Assembly: GCA_030248195.1 (NCBI GenBank)
Contig: JASAND010027828.1
Location: forward strand, 62,001 to 126,000
Reading direction: 5' to 3'
Length of the DNA stretch: 64,000 nucleotides
Source of the DNA: Trissonchulus latispiculum
Lineage: Eukaryota > Nematoda > Enoplea > Enoplida > Ironidae
Shown here: one piece after another, positions 20,616-33,152 of the stretch
Layout: each line of letters begins with the position of its first letter
Numbering within the stretch: the first letter of the stretch is position 1
Made by a program: the position numbers and the translations under genes
The notes under the pieces: model-generated
Told to the model about the DNA's origin: nothing
What the model saw: the letters and a program-made list of their open reading frames with translations, nothing else
Databases searched by the model: none

Positions 20616-23150
20616 TGTCGAATCAGCAAAAACATAATCTTAAATAACGGACAGATATGACTAGACGTGTATATATATACAATGTACAGTTATACAGTTG
20701 AAAAACTAGGAGGGCCCGTCCCGAAAGCGCACAAAATTGGTAAGACCATTTTAAGGAAAAACATAAACAGGAATAAGATACATGCATGGGCCATGTGTAT
20801 AATTGCCCCATATGTACGTATATGGGGCATGAGATTTTGCTCCATATCAGAATATTTTTACAGGGGAGGGCGGAGGGCCCCCAGAAAATGCCTTTCCCCC
20901 GAAATCGCCCCCTCCCGGGATCTTTTGGTGCCCCAATTTTTGCCAAAAATAGGCCAATTTTCAAAAATGGTCCGGCTTCGCTCGAAATTTTTTCGTAAAA
21001 ATAGCTATTTTAGCTTAAATCCTGGCATTTTTGAGTACTTTTTGCGTTTCACCATGCAAAATTTTTTGGCTCATTTTTGCAAAAAATTCTCCCCCCCCCC
21101 CAAAATTTCTTCCCCCCCCCCGGCCCGGCGGGGGGGGGGAGGAAGCCCTCCCTCCAGAAAAAATCCCTAAAAAATACCCTGCATATGTATATGGAGCCAG
21201 TTCTTTGCTCCATATGCATGGGGCAAGAATTCTGTGCCCCATATTCATATGGTCCAACATCTTTACCCCATGTGCACATGGGACAAAGAGCTTTTGCCCC
21301 ATATGGAAATAACAGCAATTCTGAGTAAGTTTTTTCATTTCAAACGTTAATTCAAGCAAAAATATTATTTAACTACGTCAATATTAATTGATGCAAAACT
21401 GAGATTGAAGGTGGAAAATTACAGAAGATAAATGAAATATCTACATTTGAAATTCTTAAAATTTTCAAACAAACTTGCCGAATATGCAAATGGGCAAAAT
21501 ATCTTGCCCCTTATGCAACTGGGGCTATTATGGTCCGTAAGTGCAGTGTGCACTGTGTGTGACTGTAGCGTAATAATGCAAAGTTTTTCGTGTCGGGGAA
21601 AAAATCCAATGCGAAAAACCCATCGGCGGGAAAAACACACTAGGATTTTTTGCTGGAAGGGTGCCAGAACAATTTTGACGGTGCCATTCGAAAGAGAGGG
21701 TTGTTTTTAGTAGGTCTACATCGAAAAATACCGACATTTCTTAAAAATTTCAGGAAAAATTGAATTTTGAAAATTTAGTATGTTTAACACATAAACATAT
21801 ATAAGGCTAATTTTGGAAATTTTTTAAAAGTGTTTATTTTTGGCAGTTTAAGCATCCTATCGTGTAGAAAACGTGTTTTTCCTGTATTTAGAGCCAAACT
21901 AGACCAATTTTAAGGCAAAAATAAGCATTTTTGGCCAAAATTGAAATTTTGGCTTGGCACCATGTCCGATTTAGACCCCCTGGACCACCAATAACAGAAC
22001 AAACCCAGGTAAAACCTATACCAATTTAATCCATAGGCTCTATTAAACAAATGTACGTATGTATTAGTTTGACCTTTCCTGCTAACGGTTAGAAAAATAT
22101 TCAATTTTGAAAAATGGGGTTTTCCCCCGCCGATGGGTCTTTCCCCGCCAACTCTAGGTCACCCCCAGGTCGCACCGGAGGTGTTAGAGCAGTGTGGCAT
22201 ATACCATCATGAAGCGCAACAGATGCCCTATACATACATACAATCCGCTTTGATATAGATCTTTCCAGTAGTTCAGGGTGGCCAGCCAAAGTTAGCCATA
22301 TTTCGGCACTTGGACGGGCCAAAATTTTCGAAAATTTCAAAGTCCCAAAAAATTTGCAGGGAAGCAGCGGGAGCAACAATAATACAGCCTCTAGGGTTAT
22401 TTTGGACGCTCTTCAAGATAGGCTATTAAAATCCTATATAGCTCATACCGGTAAGCCCACACTGGAGGTGGGTTTTTCCCCGCATATTAAAATGGGTTTT
22501 CCCCCGCTTGACTATATTTTACTTGATTATATAAAATTAGCAGTCGCTAAAAATAACTGAAATTGAGAAATTTTTTCAGATTTTGACCGAAAACATAGGT
22601 GTGGCTGGCGAAAAAAAGCGGGGGTGGGGGGTTTGAAAAAAGTAGGGAGGGGGGTCTGTCAAAAAAGGGGGAAGGGGGTCGAAAAAAGTCGATTTGGGGG
22701 GAGGGGTAAGAAAAATTTTCTAGGGGGGGTTGGCGAAAAATTTCGAAAAAAGTCGGGTTTTCGTTAAAAAATGAAACATTTTCTCAATTTACAGCTATTT
22801 CTAACGATTTTTAGCTTAATTAAGCGAATTCTGGCAATTTTTCGCTAATTTTTGGAAAAATTTAGAATTCTTAGCTAAAAATTTGCAAAAATTTAGGTTG
22901 GGGTTTGAAAATTTTTAGGGGGGAGGGGTCTGAAAAAATCGATTTGGGGGGAGGGGTCTGAAAAAATCGATTTGGGGGGAGGGGTAGGAAAAACTTTTTA
23001 GGGGGGGGGTTGGCGACCCCTCCATTTTGGGGAGGGGTCCCCCCCCCCCCCTAACACACCTGTGACCGAAAAACTATTTTCCGCCGACCTAAACCGACTT
23101 TTTCCGACCCCCCCCCCCCTACTTTTTTCCAAACCCCACAAAACGTCCAT
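20616..23150. other. Repeat-rich DNA upstream of the EPB41L5-like gene
   Basis: No gene is supported. The stretch holds palindromic CCCCATATG/CATATGGGGC motifs (20800-20835 and 21180-21305), long C and G runs (21090-21140, 22620-23120), and two diverged copies of a block ending CCGCTTGACTA (20383-20433 and 22465-22515). A promoter or 5' UTR exon for the minus-strand gene could lie here, but I see no motif that decides it. Confidence 0.6.
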
Positions 23151-25480
23151 TTTATGAAAACAACTAGAAAAAATAAAATTTTTTCTTATTGTTTTCTATA
23201 TTGTTTTCTACAGTTAACAAATTTTTTCTAATTGTTTTCTAATTATTTTCTAATTGTTTTCTAAATTAAAAACAATTAAAAAATAAGATGTTAATTGTTT
23301 TCTTTATTTTTCCAATTGTTTTCCATGCTCGAAAATAATTCAAATTTTTGTCCAAAAGGTTGCTGATAGTTTCCAGCGTGTTTCTTGCGTAAAATACTGC
23401 GAATTTTAAAGTATGAAGAATTATGAAGTTCAGATAAAAATACGCAGCCAAAAACAAAAATACGCAGCCGAAAATTCGTTAGTTGGAATTTCAAGAGTAG
23501 TTAAATTTATTTCTTGAAACAGTTTACCGTAATTTGGGCTCTGGCTTGTTCTGGGGACTGCCGCTCCCCAGACCCTCAACTTTCCTCTTCGCTGATTTCG
23601 ACATTGGTCTTGTATACATACAAGAACCAAAAATTCTCCTTCGTCGCATGTAAAATACATATAACTACTCTCTAGGCAAGGTTGAACAAACACGGAAACT
23701 AGCCTGTAAAATGCAAATGAGCGGCGTTGAGGTTGTAAATTAAGGAACACAAGTTGAAAACGCTTGACGTATGAGCCTGTCCTGCAACGAAACTCATATT
23801 GGCGTATGTCATAATATAATTTGTTGATATTTGACCTTCACATAAATAGTACATAAAGCTTTTCATTACAAAATCGTCCTTCATAAAGCTTGTCACTTAA
23901 ACATTAAAGGAACAAGTTAGGTTGCATACCATTATTTTTCCTTTTTCGGAATTTATTTCTGGGATGAAGTGAACAAAAATAAAAATCCTTCCAAATTTTA
24001 AAGAAATAAATAAACTCCCTCGTGCTAGTCCAAACATTTTCCCTTTACATTATATCCACATAAAAACACATTAAAATTCCTATATTAGTAGTGCATGCGA
24101 CCTCTGCCAGACCAGAAATTTCATTACAAATATATTAGACGAATTTTCAATCAGAACTGTACTGTCCCATAAGCTGAGATATAAAAATAAGACAGCAATA
24201 CCAACAGTTTGAAATTCTTAAATACACGTGGAAAATCACATTTACTTTGGGCGATGACTTCAACTGAAGATATTTTTAAACTTAACTAAAGCTGAAACTA
24301 TTCTTAAATATGGACCGAAACTGAGACTGAAACTATTTTCCGTCTCCGACTAAAACTGAAATCAACTTAGACTGCCGACTAAAACTGAAACTAAAATGGG
24401 ATGCTGAAACAACATTAGTTGCATATTCATAAAATAATACTCTGCAGGCTGGAAACCGTACTGTTTTAATGAACTGAAACTGAAATCGAAACTACGTTGT
24501 TTACGTTACCGACTGTAACTAACTATTTCAAATGACTAACTAAAACTGAAACTAAAATCGGCTACTGAAACAACACTAAACAAATCTTGGAATGAAACCG
24601 ACAGTGTCATAAACTTGATTTTTGGCTACAACTACAACCCTACAAACCTCTGCTATAGGGCTGGACAGCCACATAAAACTAGTCTTTAAGAGACCTTTCT
24701 GAAAGCTACAACCTAAAATGATTTTGCGGCCACTTAAATTTGCCATTTGTCTAGACTTATCTGTCAACTGCAACATAAATGAGTAAGATTTATATAGCAT
24801 CTATTAGGGATAGGTTTAATCGTTGTATAAGTACTTTACAGCACACCATAGCATTGTTCACTAATTTCAACTGCTCACGCAGTATCGGAAGCTACGAATG
24901 TGGGGTACGAGTGCGTGAAGCGAACAAATGCCACGCACGGAGTCTATTTTCAAGTTTTCCGGATTTGAACCTGAATAATTCTGTAACAGTTAGATTTCGA
25001 ACGCTAATATTCTAAGTTATTTTTGAAAACATATGTGTGAAAATGAGCGAAATCCGTGAGTATCGATTTTTGACCAAAGTGACCCCCTCCCTTAAATGGG
25101 CTACAGTACAGCGTAAAACATATTTACTGCTTGCGAAGTACACGAAGTCCGAAAACTTCATGAAATTAGTGACATTTCGCTAAATTTTGATAAGTTTTCG
25201 AAGATATTAGCGAAGTTCACATAATTTTCATGAAGTTCGCAAACTTCGAAAAAAATTAAATTTTAAATTTTACTGTAAATATGCTAGAATATTTGTAATG
25301 TTATGGATGAATTAAAACTCAAAAAGTTATGAAAAACTCACTAAAACCATGGATGGTGATCTGAAGTGGATTTGTTATTGCTATATTTTGCGAATGTAAG
25401 TTGCTCAGAACATAGAATGTGTGAACGTCCAAGCAGTTATTGTGTTTATTGATAATTATGTGAGTACCAGAGTTGTCAGT
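23151..25480. other. AT-rich intergenic DNA with simple repeats
   Basis: Contains TTGTTTTCTAA repeats (23180-23310) and a CTGAAACTGAAA-rich block (24290-24570) with a CTGAAACAACACTA end, resembling the short hAT element at 49897-50180, but without a recognisable left end or TSD. No supported gene. Confidence 0.5.
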
Positions 25481-27432
25481 CGGTTCAAAACACCCAGAAA
25501 TTCACCAATAGGGACATAGGGTCTAGCGTGCTTAGGAAATAAGGTTAGAAATAGCACTATAACCCGCTTAAATGACGCAAGAATAGAATAGGAACTCAGT
25601 GGAATACGGTTTATTAAGGATTAATCAGGGTATTAACTAATATCGGAGGGGTCGTTACCCTTCCAGGGTCAGTAATAGGCCCTAATCATAGTCTCTGATT
25701 AAGTAACGGAGGAGTCATTACTCTTTACTTACGTTACTCTAGGCCTTACAAGGCCCCCGATTGTTGAAAATATTCCGAAATTTTCATTTAAGGTAAACTA
25801 AAATGAATGAAGAGAAAAGTTTAATAAACGTGTCGCCTAAGAAGTAGCAAGTTATCAAGGAAAACTCTGTTAAAAGACGTCTTTAAACGGTTTATACGGT
25901 TATTCAGCTCACAGGTTGGAAGATGGGTCACTAAAATGTAATTATTCATTAGCTAAGTGCATGAAATAATGTTAAGGGACATTAATAGGTGTTAGCTAGG
26001 TCTAATTAGCAGTGATTTGGCAATAATTAATGAATTTTGAAGATTTTTGGTAAAAATACAACTTAGGCTTATCTGAAAGGCAATTTTTTCCTGATTCTAA
26101 AAAGCCAAACCCGGTCTTTTAACTCCCAATAACGCGAAAGATACAGGCTAAAACGTTTTGGGAGATTACATTTTAATTACCTAATATTGGCCTTACGTGA
26201 ACTTTGTAACAGAACGTAACAATCACGTGTTGTTACGTTCATTCATTCTCCTATTCATTCTTGGGCTTCTGTTGGCCCTCACCCAGCAAAGACTTGCCTT
26301 GCAGAGAAGGAGTTAGTACACACCTTAGGTGTGAAAATAGGTTCGGAGGGGCATAACTCTCTCCCAAATTAATAAAATAAAACGAAATTAAGTGGATCTA
26401 GGTAGTTTTGTACGTAGAATATTAATATCTAGTTTTTAACTCCTAAAAAATTATGTAGTTCCTTGTATGCACTAGTTTTTGCGCAACAATTGCCCTCCTG
26501 TATCCTTTGGTAGAGACTCCAAGTTCCAGCGGGGGAGAGCAATTGTTGCTGGGATTAACGAGCGGCCTCCCTTGTTCTCGGCCGAAGGGTCACGCCCAAA
26601 AGGAAAAGAAAGGGGCTTGGAAACAAGGGAGCGCCTGAAAATAATAAAAATAAAATTTACAAAAATATTACGGCCAAAGCGGCAATTAATATCTATTTTT
26701 TCTTAATGGGCCCCGAGAGGCCTTTACTTCGTATTATTTCAATTTTTGATTCGGGGAAATTAATTTTTTAAGTAGCAAACTTCCCCCTAATGGTTACCTC
26801 TACATGTTAACCAAAACGTCTGGAAAGTTTCTGGAAATTCAGCTTGGGGAATCCATCAAACAAGGGGTCAGTTGGAGGGTCATAACTCCAGACCCCCCAT
26901 TAATCTCCATTCCGGTGGGCCATTCGTGCAAACAGCCCACGTCGGGTCTGAGTTTAAGAGGATTTCCAGAAAAGTCTGGAAATCCTGCTTTCTTCAAAGA
27001 GGCCCGGCAATAGCATAAGGTCAGTGAGCTGTCAGACTCCTGTCAGCTCACGGAAAATTCTAAATCTTGATCAGTGTTTGCTTCAGCTCCGGCCGAGAGC
27101 GGTCGTGTATCCCCCTCTAAAAGTGCGTCTCCTGGTGTGCCAGCGTTTTGGTCGGAGAATCCCCAACGCACTTCTCTCCCCCCTTAGGAACACGAGTTAG
27201 GGATCTCTCTGACCCCCGCACAGGTCAGAGAGGGAAACTGAGTGAACACGAAGCAAACGACAACACAATTGAGGTAATATGAGCGCATTATGCTCGGCCA
27301 TTCCCACAGAAAACGCAATTTCTCCAGGTTTTAGAAGGCCTTTTTGGCCTATTTTTAACCGTGGTTTTTCGGCCTTCGGGCCTTAACTTCCAATCAAAAT
27401 TGTGGCCTTTTGGCCAATTCTCTATCGATAAT
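25481..27432. other. Unassigned, probably transposon-derived sequence
   Basis: No gene recognised. There is an imperfect inverted repeat around CGGCCTCCCTTGTTCTCGGC and a partial complement (26570-26635), plus several GGCC-rich stretches (27330-27415). Short frames here have no recognisable domains. Confidence 0.4.
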
Positions 27433-27680
27433 CAGCGAGCCCTCGTGGCCAGTATTTTTCTTTTCCAATCAGTGAGCCCTCGTGGCCAGTATTTTTTACT
27501 TTCGATCAGCGAGCCCTCGTGGCCAGTATTTTTCACCTTTTATCAGCGAGCCCTCGTGGCCAGTATTTTTCACCTTTTAACAGCGAGCCCTCGTGGCCAG
27601 TATTTTTCACCTTTTAACAGCGAGCCCTCGTGGCCAGTGTTTTTCACCTTTTTAACCAGCGAGCCCTCGTGGCCAGTTAC
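27433..27680. repeat. 37-bp tandem repeat, 7 copies
   Basis: The core CAGCGAGCCCTCGTGGCCAG starts at 27433, 27470 (one mismatch), 27507, 27544, 27581, 27618 and 27657. Spacing is exactly 37 bp five times and then 39. The core runs on into TATTTTT, and the remaining ~10 bp vary. Because 37 is not a multiple of three, frames rotate and the long frame here is not a protein repeat. No cas genes or CRISPR-like spacers: this is a minisatellite. Confidence 0.9.
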
Positions 27681-29100
27681 TTTTTCATGTTTTGGGGTTT
27701 CTTTTAGTAATGACGGGATCTTGAGTGGGGACCCGCCCCTGAGCTGAGTTAGGAACAATTCTCCCCACAGCCGGCAATTAGGAATTGCCGGCCGTAATCG
27801 CAAAGATAGGCACTATTGAAGCTAAGCAACATTGTCTGTAACTACGAAGTGTAACCTTGTGTAGGTCGGCTACCTAAAGTTAATAGGAATTAAATCTCAG
27901 GAATTGGTTTAATTATTAATTATCCAGTTGTTTTGCGGGGAATGGCCGACTTCCCCAGTTAATTTACTTACACAAAAACTGTCCTTAGCGGAAAGATGTG
28001 TGTATAATTTTGTTCTTGTTGTAATAATTGCCGAGCAATTATTACTCGTTCAGCTTTGCAAATAAATTGTCAAAGTTCCGAACTTCTCAATCTTTATCAA
28101 AAATACGAAAGTTTACAAATTTCAAGTTTAGGACGAAGGTCAGTAAATTCCCAAACTCCGACAAAAATGTGCATACAAAGAGTAGATAGGTTTAAATAGA
28201 AAAGTACTAGGATTCGTATTATGTATGTTATTCAGTCGTTTGTGTAATTGTTGGTATGATTGTGATGTTAATTGTGTGAATGTGATCCCTAAATTTACGT
28301 AGAATTGGCTTCTTGGGTAAATTCCTTATGGATTATGAGGTTCCAAGTTTAGCCCCATTTCTAGAGTGAGAATGATAGGCAGAAATTGTGTAATTGTGAG
28401 TGTGAATGAGGGTATACCATGTAAATTCCCTTTGTTTGATAAGGGTCTTGGAAATGCCAGAATGAAAGCGTAAGCACTCGGATATTAGGTAGGAACTGGG
28501 CCAAATTGAGTAGCAATTTAGCCCCTAATCGCATATAATTAAGGATTTACTTTGTTTAAAACTTAGCAGTATGCTTGACGCGAAACTGTCAATTTTGGAG
28601 TGAATGTAGTTGAGTTTTGCTTGAATATTGGTATATTCGGCGGTTCAAAACAGGTTCTGCAGCCTAGGGTCACGGGGACCCCGTATTAGGTCTGTAAGTC
28701 TGTTGGATTTCCGATCATCCGTGTAGGTAGCCCTGTGATTAGGGGGCGGATGAGCCGCATTCATGGAATCCAGAATTGCACGAATTAGAAGTCTAACAGA
28801 AATTATGCTCAAAATAACAGGAGAAATCACCATAATTAAGTGTTTCATAGCTATTGTCCGATTAACGGATTAGCAGATCATTTAAGTTCTGAGCCCGGAA
28901 AACATTATAGTTGTGTGTGTTAGCAAATCCCTAGTTAGGCAGGTGTTTACTCGGTGTAATTTTAGTTAAAAAAATAAGGGTACCAGTTATCTAGTTTAAA
29001 ATAGTTATTAGTTCAGGATTCATAGCTTTAGTGGTTTAAATTACGTTAGTTTAGTTAGTTAATGGTCAGCGTTACAACGCAAAGGAATGAACCAAACTGA
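27681..29100. other. Unassigned AT-rich intergenic sequence
   Basis: I see no gene, repeat ends or RNA gene. A short inverted repeat (CCGGCAATTAGGAATTGCCGG, broken at its centre) lies at 27771-27791. Confidence 0.4.
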
Positions 29101-29115
29101 AAGAAAAGAAATAAA

Positions 29116-29187
29116 CCCGTGCTGAGACTTGAACTCAGGACCTTCGGCGGGTTGGGCCGATGCTCATCCATTGAGCCACATCGGGTT
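29116..29187 (-). repeat. tRNA-like repeat, degenerate
   Basis: A 72-nt cloverleaf-like sequence with D-stem GCTC/GAGC, anticodon stem TCGGC/GCCGA, T-stem CTGAG/CTCAG with TTCAAGT loop, and an acceptor stem pairing at only 5 of 7 positions. Position 33 of the anticodon loop is C instead of T. It resembles a tRNA-derived SINE or pseudogene more than a working tRNA. Confidence 0.5.
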
Positions 29188-29469
29188 ATGATTAGAACGC
29201 TTTACTGTACTTATGTCTATTTAACTTCTGCCTACTGTTTGAAGTTACCGCTTTGCGATAACAAAACTCCAAACTGTACTTCTGCCTACAAATCAAAACT
29301 AAAAATTTTACTTGTGCCTACAATTTGACCTTTACTAATCAGAACTGTACTTCAGCCTACAAATGCCTACCGTAATATTTAAATCTTTTACAAACAAAGG
29401 AATAAGATTTCTGTCAAAGTAACAAGAAAATTTAAGTATTAAAACTCAAGGAATCAATGTGACATAGGG

Positions 29470-29600
29470 CCTTTTCAGGAAAGAGTAGGGTAGAGTAGAG
29501 TTGAGTAGAGTAGAGTAGAGTTAAAATTAACTCTTTTCATGCAACGTTGGAGTTAATTTTAACTCTGTGTGTTTTAACTCTGCTTAACCCTACTGAGTTA
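29470..29600. repeat. GGGCCTTTTC-ended element fragment
   Basis: Begins GGGCCTTTTC, then (GTAGA)n and GTTAAAATTAACTCT repeats, the same order as the left arm of the complete element at 48987-51462. The right end is not recognisable, so this is a partial or decayed copy. Confidence 0.6.
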
Positions 29601-32600
29601 AAAACTAGAGAATTAAAAAGAAAAATTTTTTCCAGCGATTGTCGAGCATTTAGTTCGCAAACCAGACGGTTGCCCCTTAGCAGATGCGTTCTATGCAAAA
29701 ATATCCCTGGACCATTTTTTAGTTGCCCCAATTGCTGCTTTCTAGCTAAGGTTGCCGGCTTGCCAAATTTGGAAAAATAGGCAAAATCAAAGTTACGCAT
29801 ACATTTTAGCTAATTTCTGCATAAGAGCGATTTCATACCTATTTAAAAAAGGGTAACCAGCTATTAGATATAACCGATGTTTCTCGAAAAATTTTTACTT
29901 CAGTCTGCAAAAAACCTGGAAAATTATACTCTTCGAAAATCCAGTAAAAAGTTTTTGGAGAAACAAAATTAGTTTAGTTATTTCATTAAGAAGAGAAAAT
30001 GTTCAGCAACATTTTGATCTAAAGACGACTTCTTAACTCCAAGTAATGGGTGAGTAATAATGGTTCAAAGTTGATATTTCCAAACGGAATCACCACCTTA
30101 AACCATGCTCTTATCTGACTATGTGTTTGAAAATTTGCGAAAAATTTGTCCACTTGTGTTTGTTTGTTTTCTGTTTATTTCTTATTTATTTCTCTACTAT
30201 TTCTGATTTATTTTGGTAGTATGTGTTGGAGTAGAAGCAGTTATTGAGTATGTAATGAGTATTGAGTTATGTAAGGAGTGTAGCAGTACTTATGGCTTGT
30301 TGATTACATTGTTGACAATTGAACATAATTTATATCTAACAAACAGGATTACGGTATTTGTAGGCAGAATGACAGTTTTCACCTTTCCAGACTAATATGT
30401 AGGCATAAGTACAATCTTGAGTTTTGGAGGATTAGTGTAGGCAGAAGTAGAGCCTTGAGTTTTGTCACATTGTAGGCAGAAGTTAAATAGGCATAAGTAC
30501 AGGACACGATTAGAACTAAAACAGTTTTTCAAGCTCTACAAGAATATGTAACTTTCGTTCAAATTCGCGTTCATCAAAGTTTTGTTAATTTATATGCCGG
30601 TTTTGCACGAGTACTGACATGTGCTCGTGTGAAAGGGTGGTTGTGCGTGCGACTTCCACTCGGCTGGCTGCTGGGGTTGTCAGCGCCGGATCGAATAGCG
30701 GTTCGGTACGCCCCCTGTTAGGGCACTAGGATACGTGGAAGGTAGATTTAAAAGTAGACGTAGTTCGGTAGGTCGGTAGGTCGGTAAGTAGGGACTGCGT
30801 AGAATGGCTGCTGAGACAGTGAGTGAGTGAGTTTTTGCATTTTTGGCATAAACTAAGTGAAATTAATTATATGCGAAAACTCACTCCAAACGCAGCCTAT
30901 TATCTGTATTTTAAGACCAAGTAATTAATATAAGCAGGAAAACCATTTAATTGTAGAGCTTTAAATCAAATAACCAGTATTTATTAATTCTTAGTTAGCA
31001 TTACGTAAGTTTCAGTAGTTTAATATATGTGAATAAGTAGGCGTAGTTAGGCTAATTGCAGTAAATAATAGGTGTTTGACCATCTTCCAACCATAGAAAT
31101 TCACAAAAAGGCCGAGTTTCGTTCATATTTGGGATTATCAGCGGGCCTATTTCCCGTGGCAAATCAGCGAAACTAGGCCAAAACCAGGCCGGAAATACAA
31201 GCTCTGTCCCGTCATTTTGTCTGTTCCAGAGAACCTGCAAACTTCTGTCAGAATCCGTTTGTATTAATCTAAAACGGCCCAAACGGCCCGGTTTGTACAA
31301 CTAAAAGGTAGAGGCAAGCGAATTGTCAAATAAGGCGCAAACCGTGAATCTTATATGCGTTTTCAGGGTTGTTCCGCCCAACTGTAAGTTCAGTCAGGCC
31401 CAAGCGGGCCCAAAAAAATAGGAACATAACGAATAATTTCGTCCAAGCAAAGAATTACGTCAAATGTAGCCAAATTCACTACATTACAACCTAAAATTGC
31501 CAGGAAGGCCCATTTGGTGACAAGAAATTACTAGAAACGATTAACATTGTCAAAGAAGCAATAACCAACGATTTTTGAGCCATTTCGTTAATTCACAAGC
31601 TCAAACGGGGCCCAAAATGCACATTTTGGGCCTGGAAAGCAAAAGAACGAGTAATGATTGCTGGGTTCGATTCCCGCACCGTAACCTTGTACTAATGGGG
31701 TTTAACCCATTTGATTCAGGTACGGAAAGAAGCCCTGTCCTGCCGAAATTTGCATCCGAGATTCCAGTACGGTGGACCCAGTTCAGAACTTTGATTCAGT
31801 CAGGTTATTGGTATCAGTATTGTCCGGAAAAGGACCTAGTCAGTTGGAAAGCGATTATCAGTGAATTGTATCAGTCCGAGTCAGTCTAGCGATGGTACAT
31901 TGGAAGCTGAATGATCTTGTAGAGTAGACCACGGCAGAGACAGCAACAGACCAAACCTGATCAAGTTGGGGAATCCGATTGTCCAATACAGAGTGAACTT
32001 TCATTATCTCCCAAGCCAAAAACAGCTTTAACCCATTTTCAATCTGAAATGTCAATTTCCTGCATTCTAAAGTCCAAAACTGTCTCCCCGGCCTCCTTGC
32101 TTTGATTCCCTTCCAGAAGACCAGAAGACCTTTGTTGTATAACTGTACTAATTTTCTATTAATTAGAGATAAGTAAGGAAGGACTGCCCAACTCCCAACT
32201 GTTTCGATTTCCTCAAATTCAATCTCACATAGCATCCCTAAACTGTGTGTCGGAGCGAAAGCGGTGACCGACTTTCGGGGGCTCACCCAAAGACCGACCC
32301 TAGGTTTACAATTAGTAATTTAGTTTATTGTGATACTAGTTTGACAGTCCTATTGTAAGGGGACGTATAAAGAGTAACAAAGCACAAGCATATAGGGTAA
32401 CACATAGCATATAGGGAACTTGAGGTAGAAAGAGTCAGTAGATTAGAAGGGTGTAAAAGGCGTTAAGAGTATCGACCTTGTCCCAATAACTTAATCAAAG
32501 TTTGTAATATTATTCCAAATTGGAATAATATTAATAATAACCTAAAGGGAAATATCTGGCAACTCTGGTACAGTAAATTTGTACTGTATCACACTATATT

Positions 32601-32716
32601 GTAGTTGAACCGTTGGTATTGTAGTAGTTTACTCATTGAACGCATAGTTTGTAATAATTATAATTGTATCGGTTTCATTAACATTAAATCATCTGCGTGT
32701 TAGCTACTGAGTCTTA
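29601..32716. other. Unassigned intergenic sequence
   Basis: No gene is supported. A frame at about 31730-31889 (plus) reads like protein (it includes GYWYQYCPEKDLVSWKAII) but I recognise no family. A motif AGCATATAGGGAACT at 32407-32421 recurs near 36667, and TTAACCCATTTGATTCAG occurs at both 31700 and 35909, suggesting shared repeat origin. Confidence 0.4.
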
Positions 32717-32723
32717 TTACGAG

Positions 32724-33145
32724 CAAGAGTACATAATGATAAGAGTGTGACAAGCGTCACATTCTATGCAATGAAGGTAAAAACTATGCGATGCGCGCTA
32801 ACGGCTTACCCCCCCCCCCCCCCACAAATTGACCCCCTCTCACACCGCCCCTGTATGGGTACGTGGTCCAAACGGGGGTCGCTCACTGCTTTGCATAATT
32901 ATACGCTGCAATTAACAGGGGCCCAATTTGGGGAGGGGGTGCAAACGTGTATGCTTAACACACAGATGTACAAAATATACTAAGCGAGTGAGCGACCCCC
33001 GTTTGGAACTATGTACCCATATAGGGGCGGTGTGAGAGGGGGTCAATTTGTGGGGGGGGGTAAGCCGTTAGCGCGCATCGCATAGTTTTTGCCTTCATTG
33101 CATAGAGTGTGACGCTTGTCACACTCTTATCATTATGTACTCTTG
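32724..33145. mobile_element. Palindromic element with 7-bp TSD (copy 3)
   Basis: The TSD TTACGAG is at 32717-32723 and 33146-33152. The ends CAAGAGTACATAATGATAAG and their complement match copies 1 and 2. Each arm holds a hairpin (GAGTGTGAC with GTCACA/GTCACAC). C/G runs and GTCCAAACGGGGGTCGCTCA with its mirrored complement make the interior palindromic. Insertion fell into a short tandem repeat whose unit reads AAAGGCGCGTTTGCCT and GGTGCGTTTACCGTT (33169-33257). Confidence 0.9.
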
Positions 33146-33152
33146 TTACGAG

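Noticed and set aside
27433..27680. CRISPR-like array
   Set aside because: Regular spacing, but the variable part is only ~10 bp and similar between units, there are no cas genes, and the DNA is eukaryotic.
27361..27747. 128-codon frame over the 37-bp repeats
   Set aside because: The repeat period is not a multiple of three, so the peptide rotates through frames and cannot be a selected protein repeat.
31630..31685. tRNA T-arm GGGTTCGATTCCCGC
   Set aside because: There is no matching D-arm, anticodon arm or acceptor stem upstream.
31858..32286. 142-codon minus-strand frame
   Set aside because: No recognisable motifs, no splice or TE context, and competing frames on the other strand.
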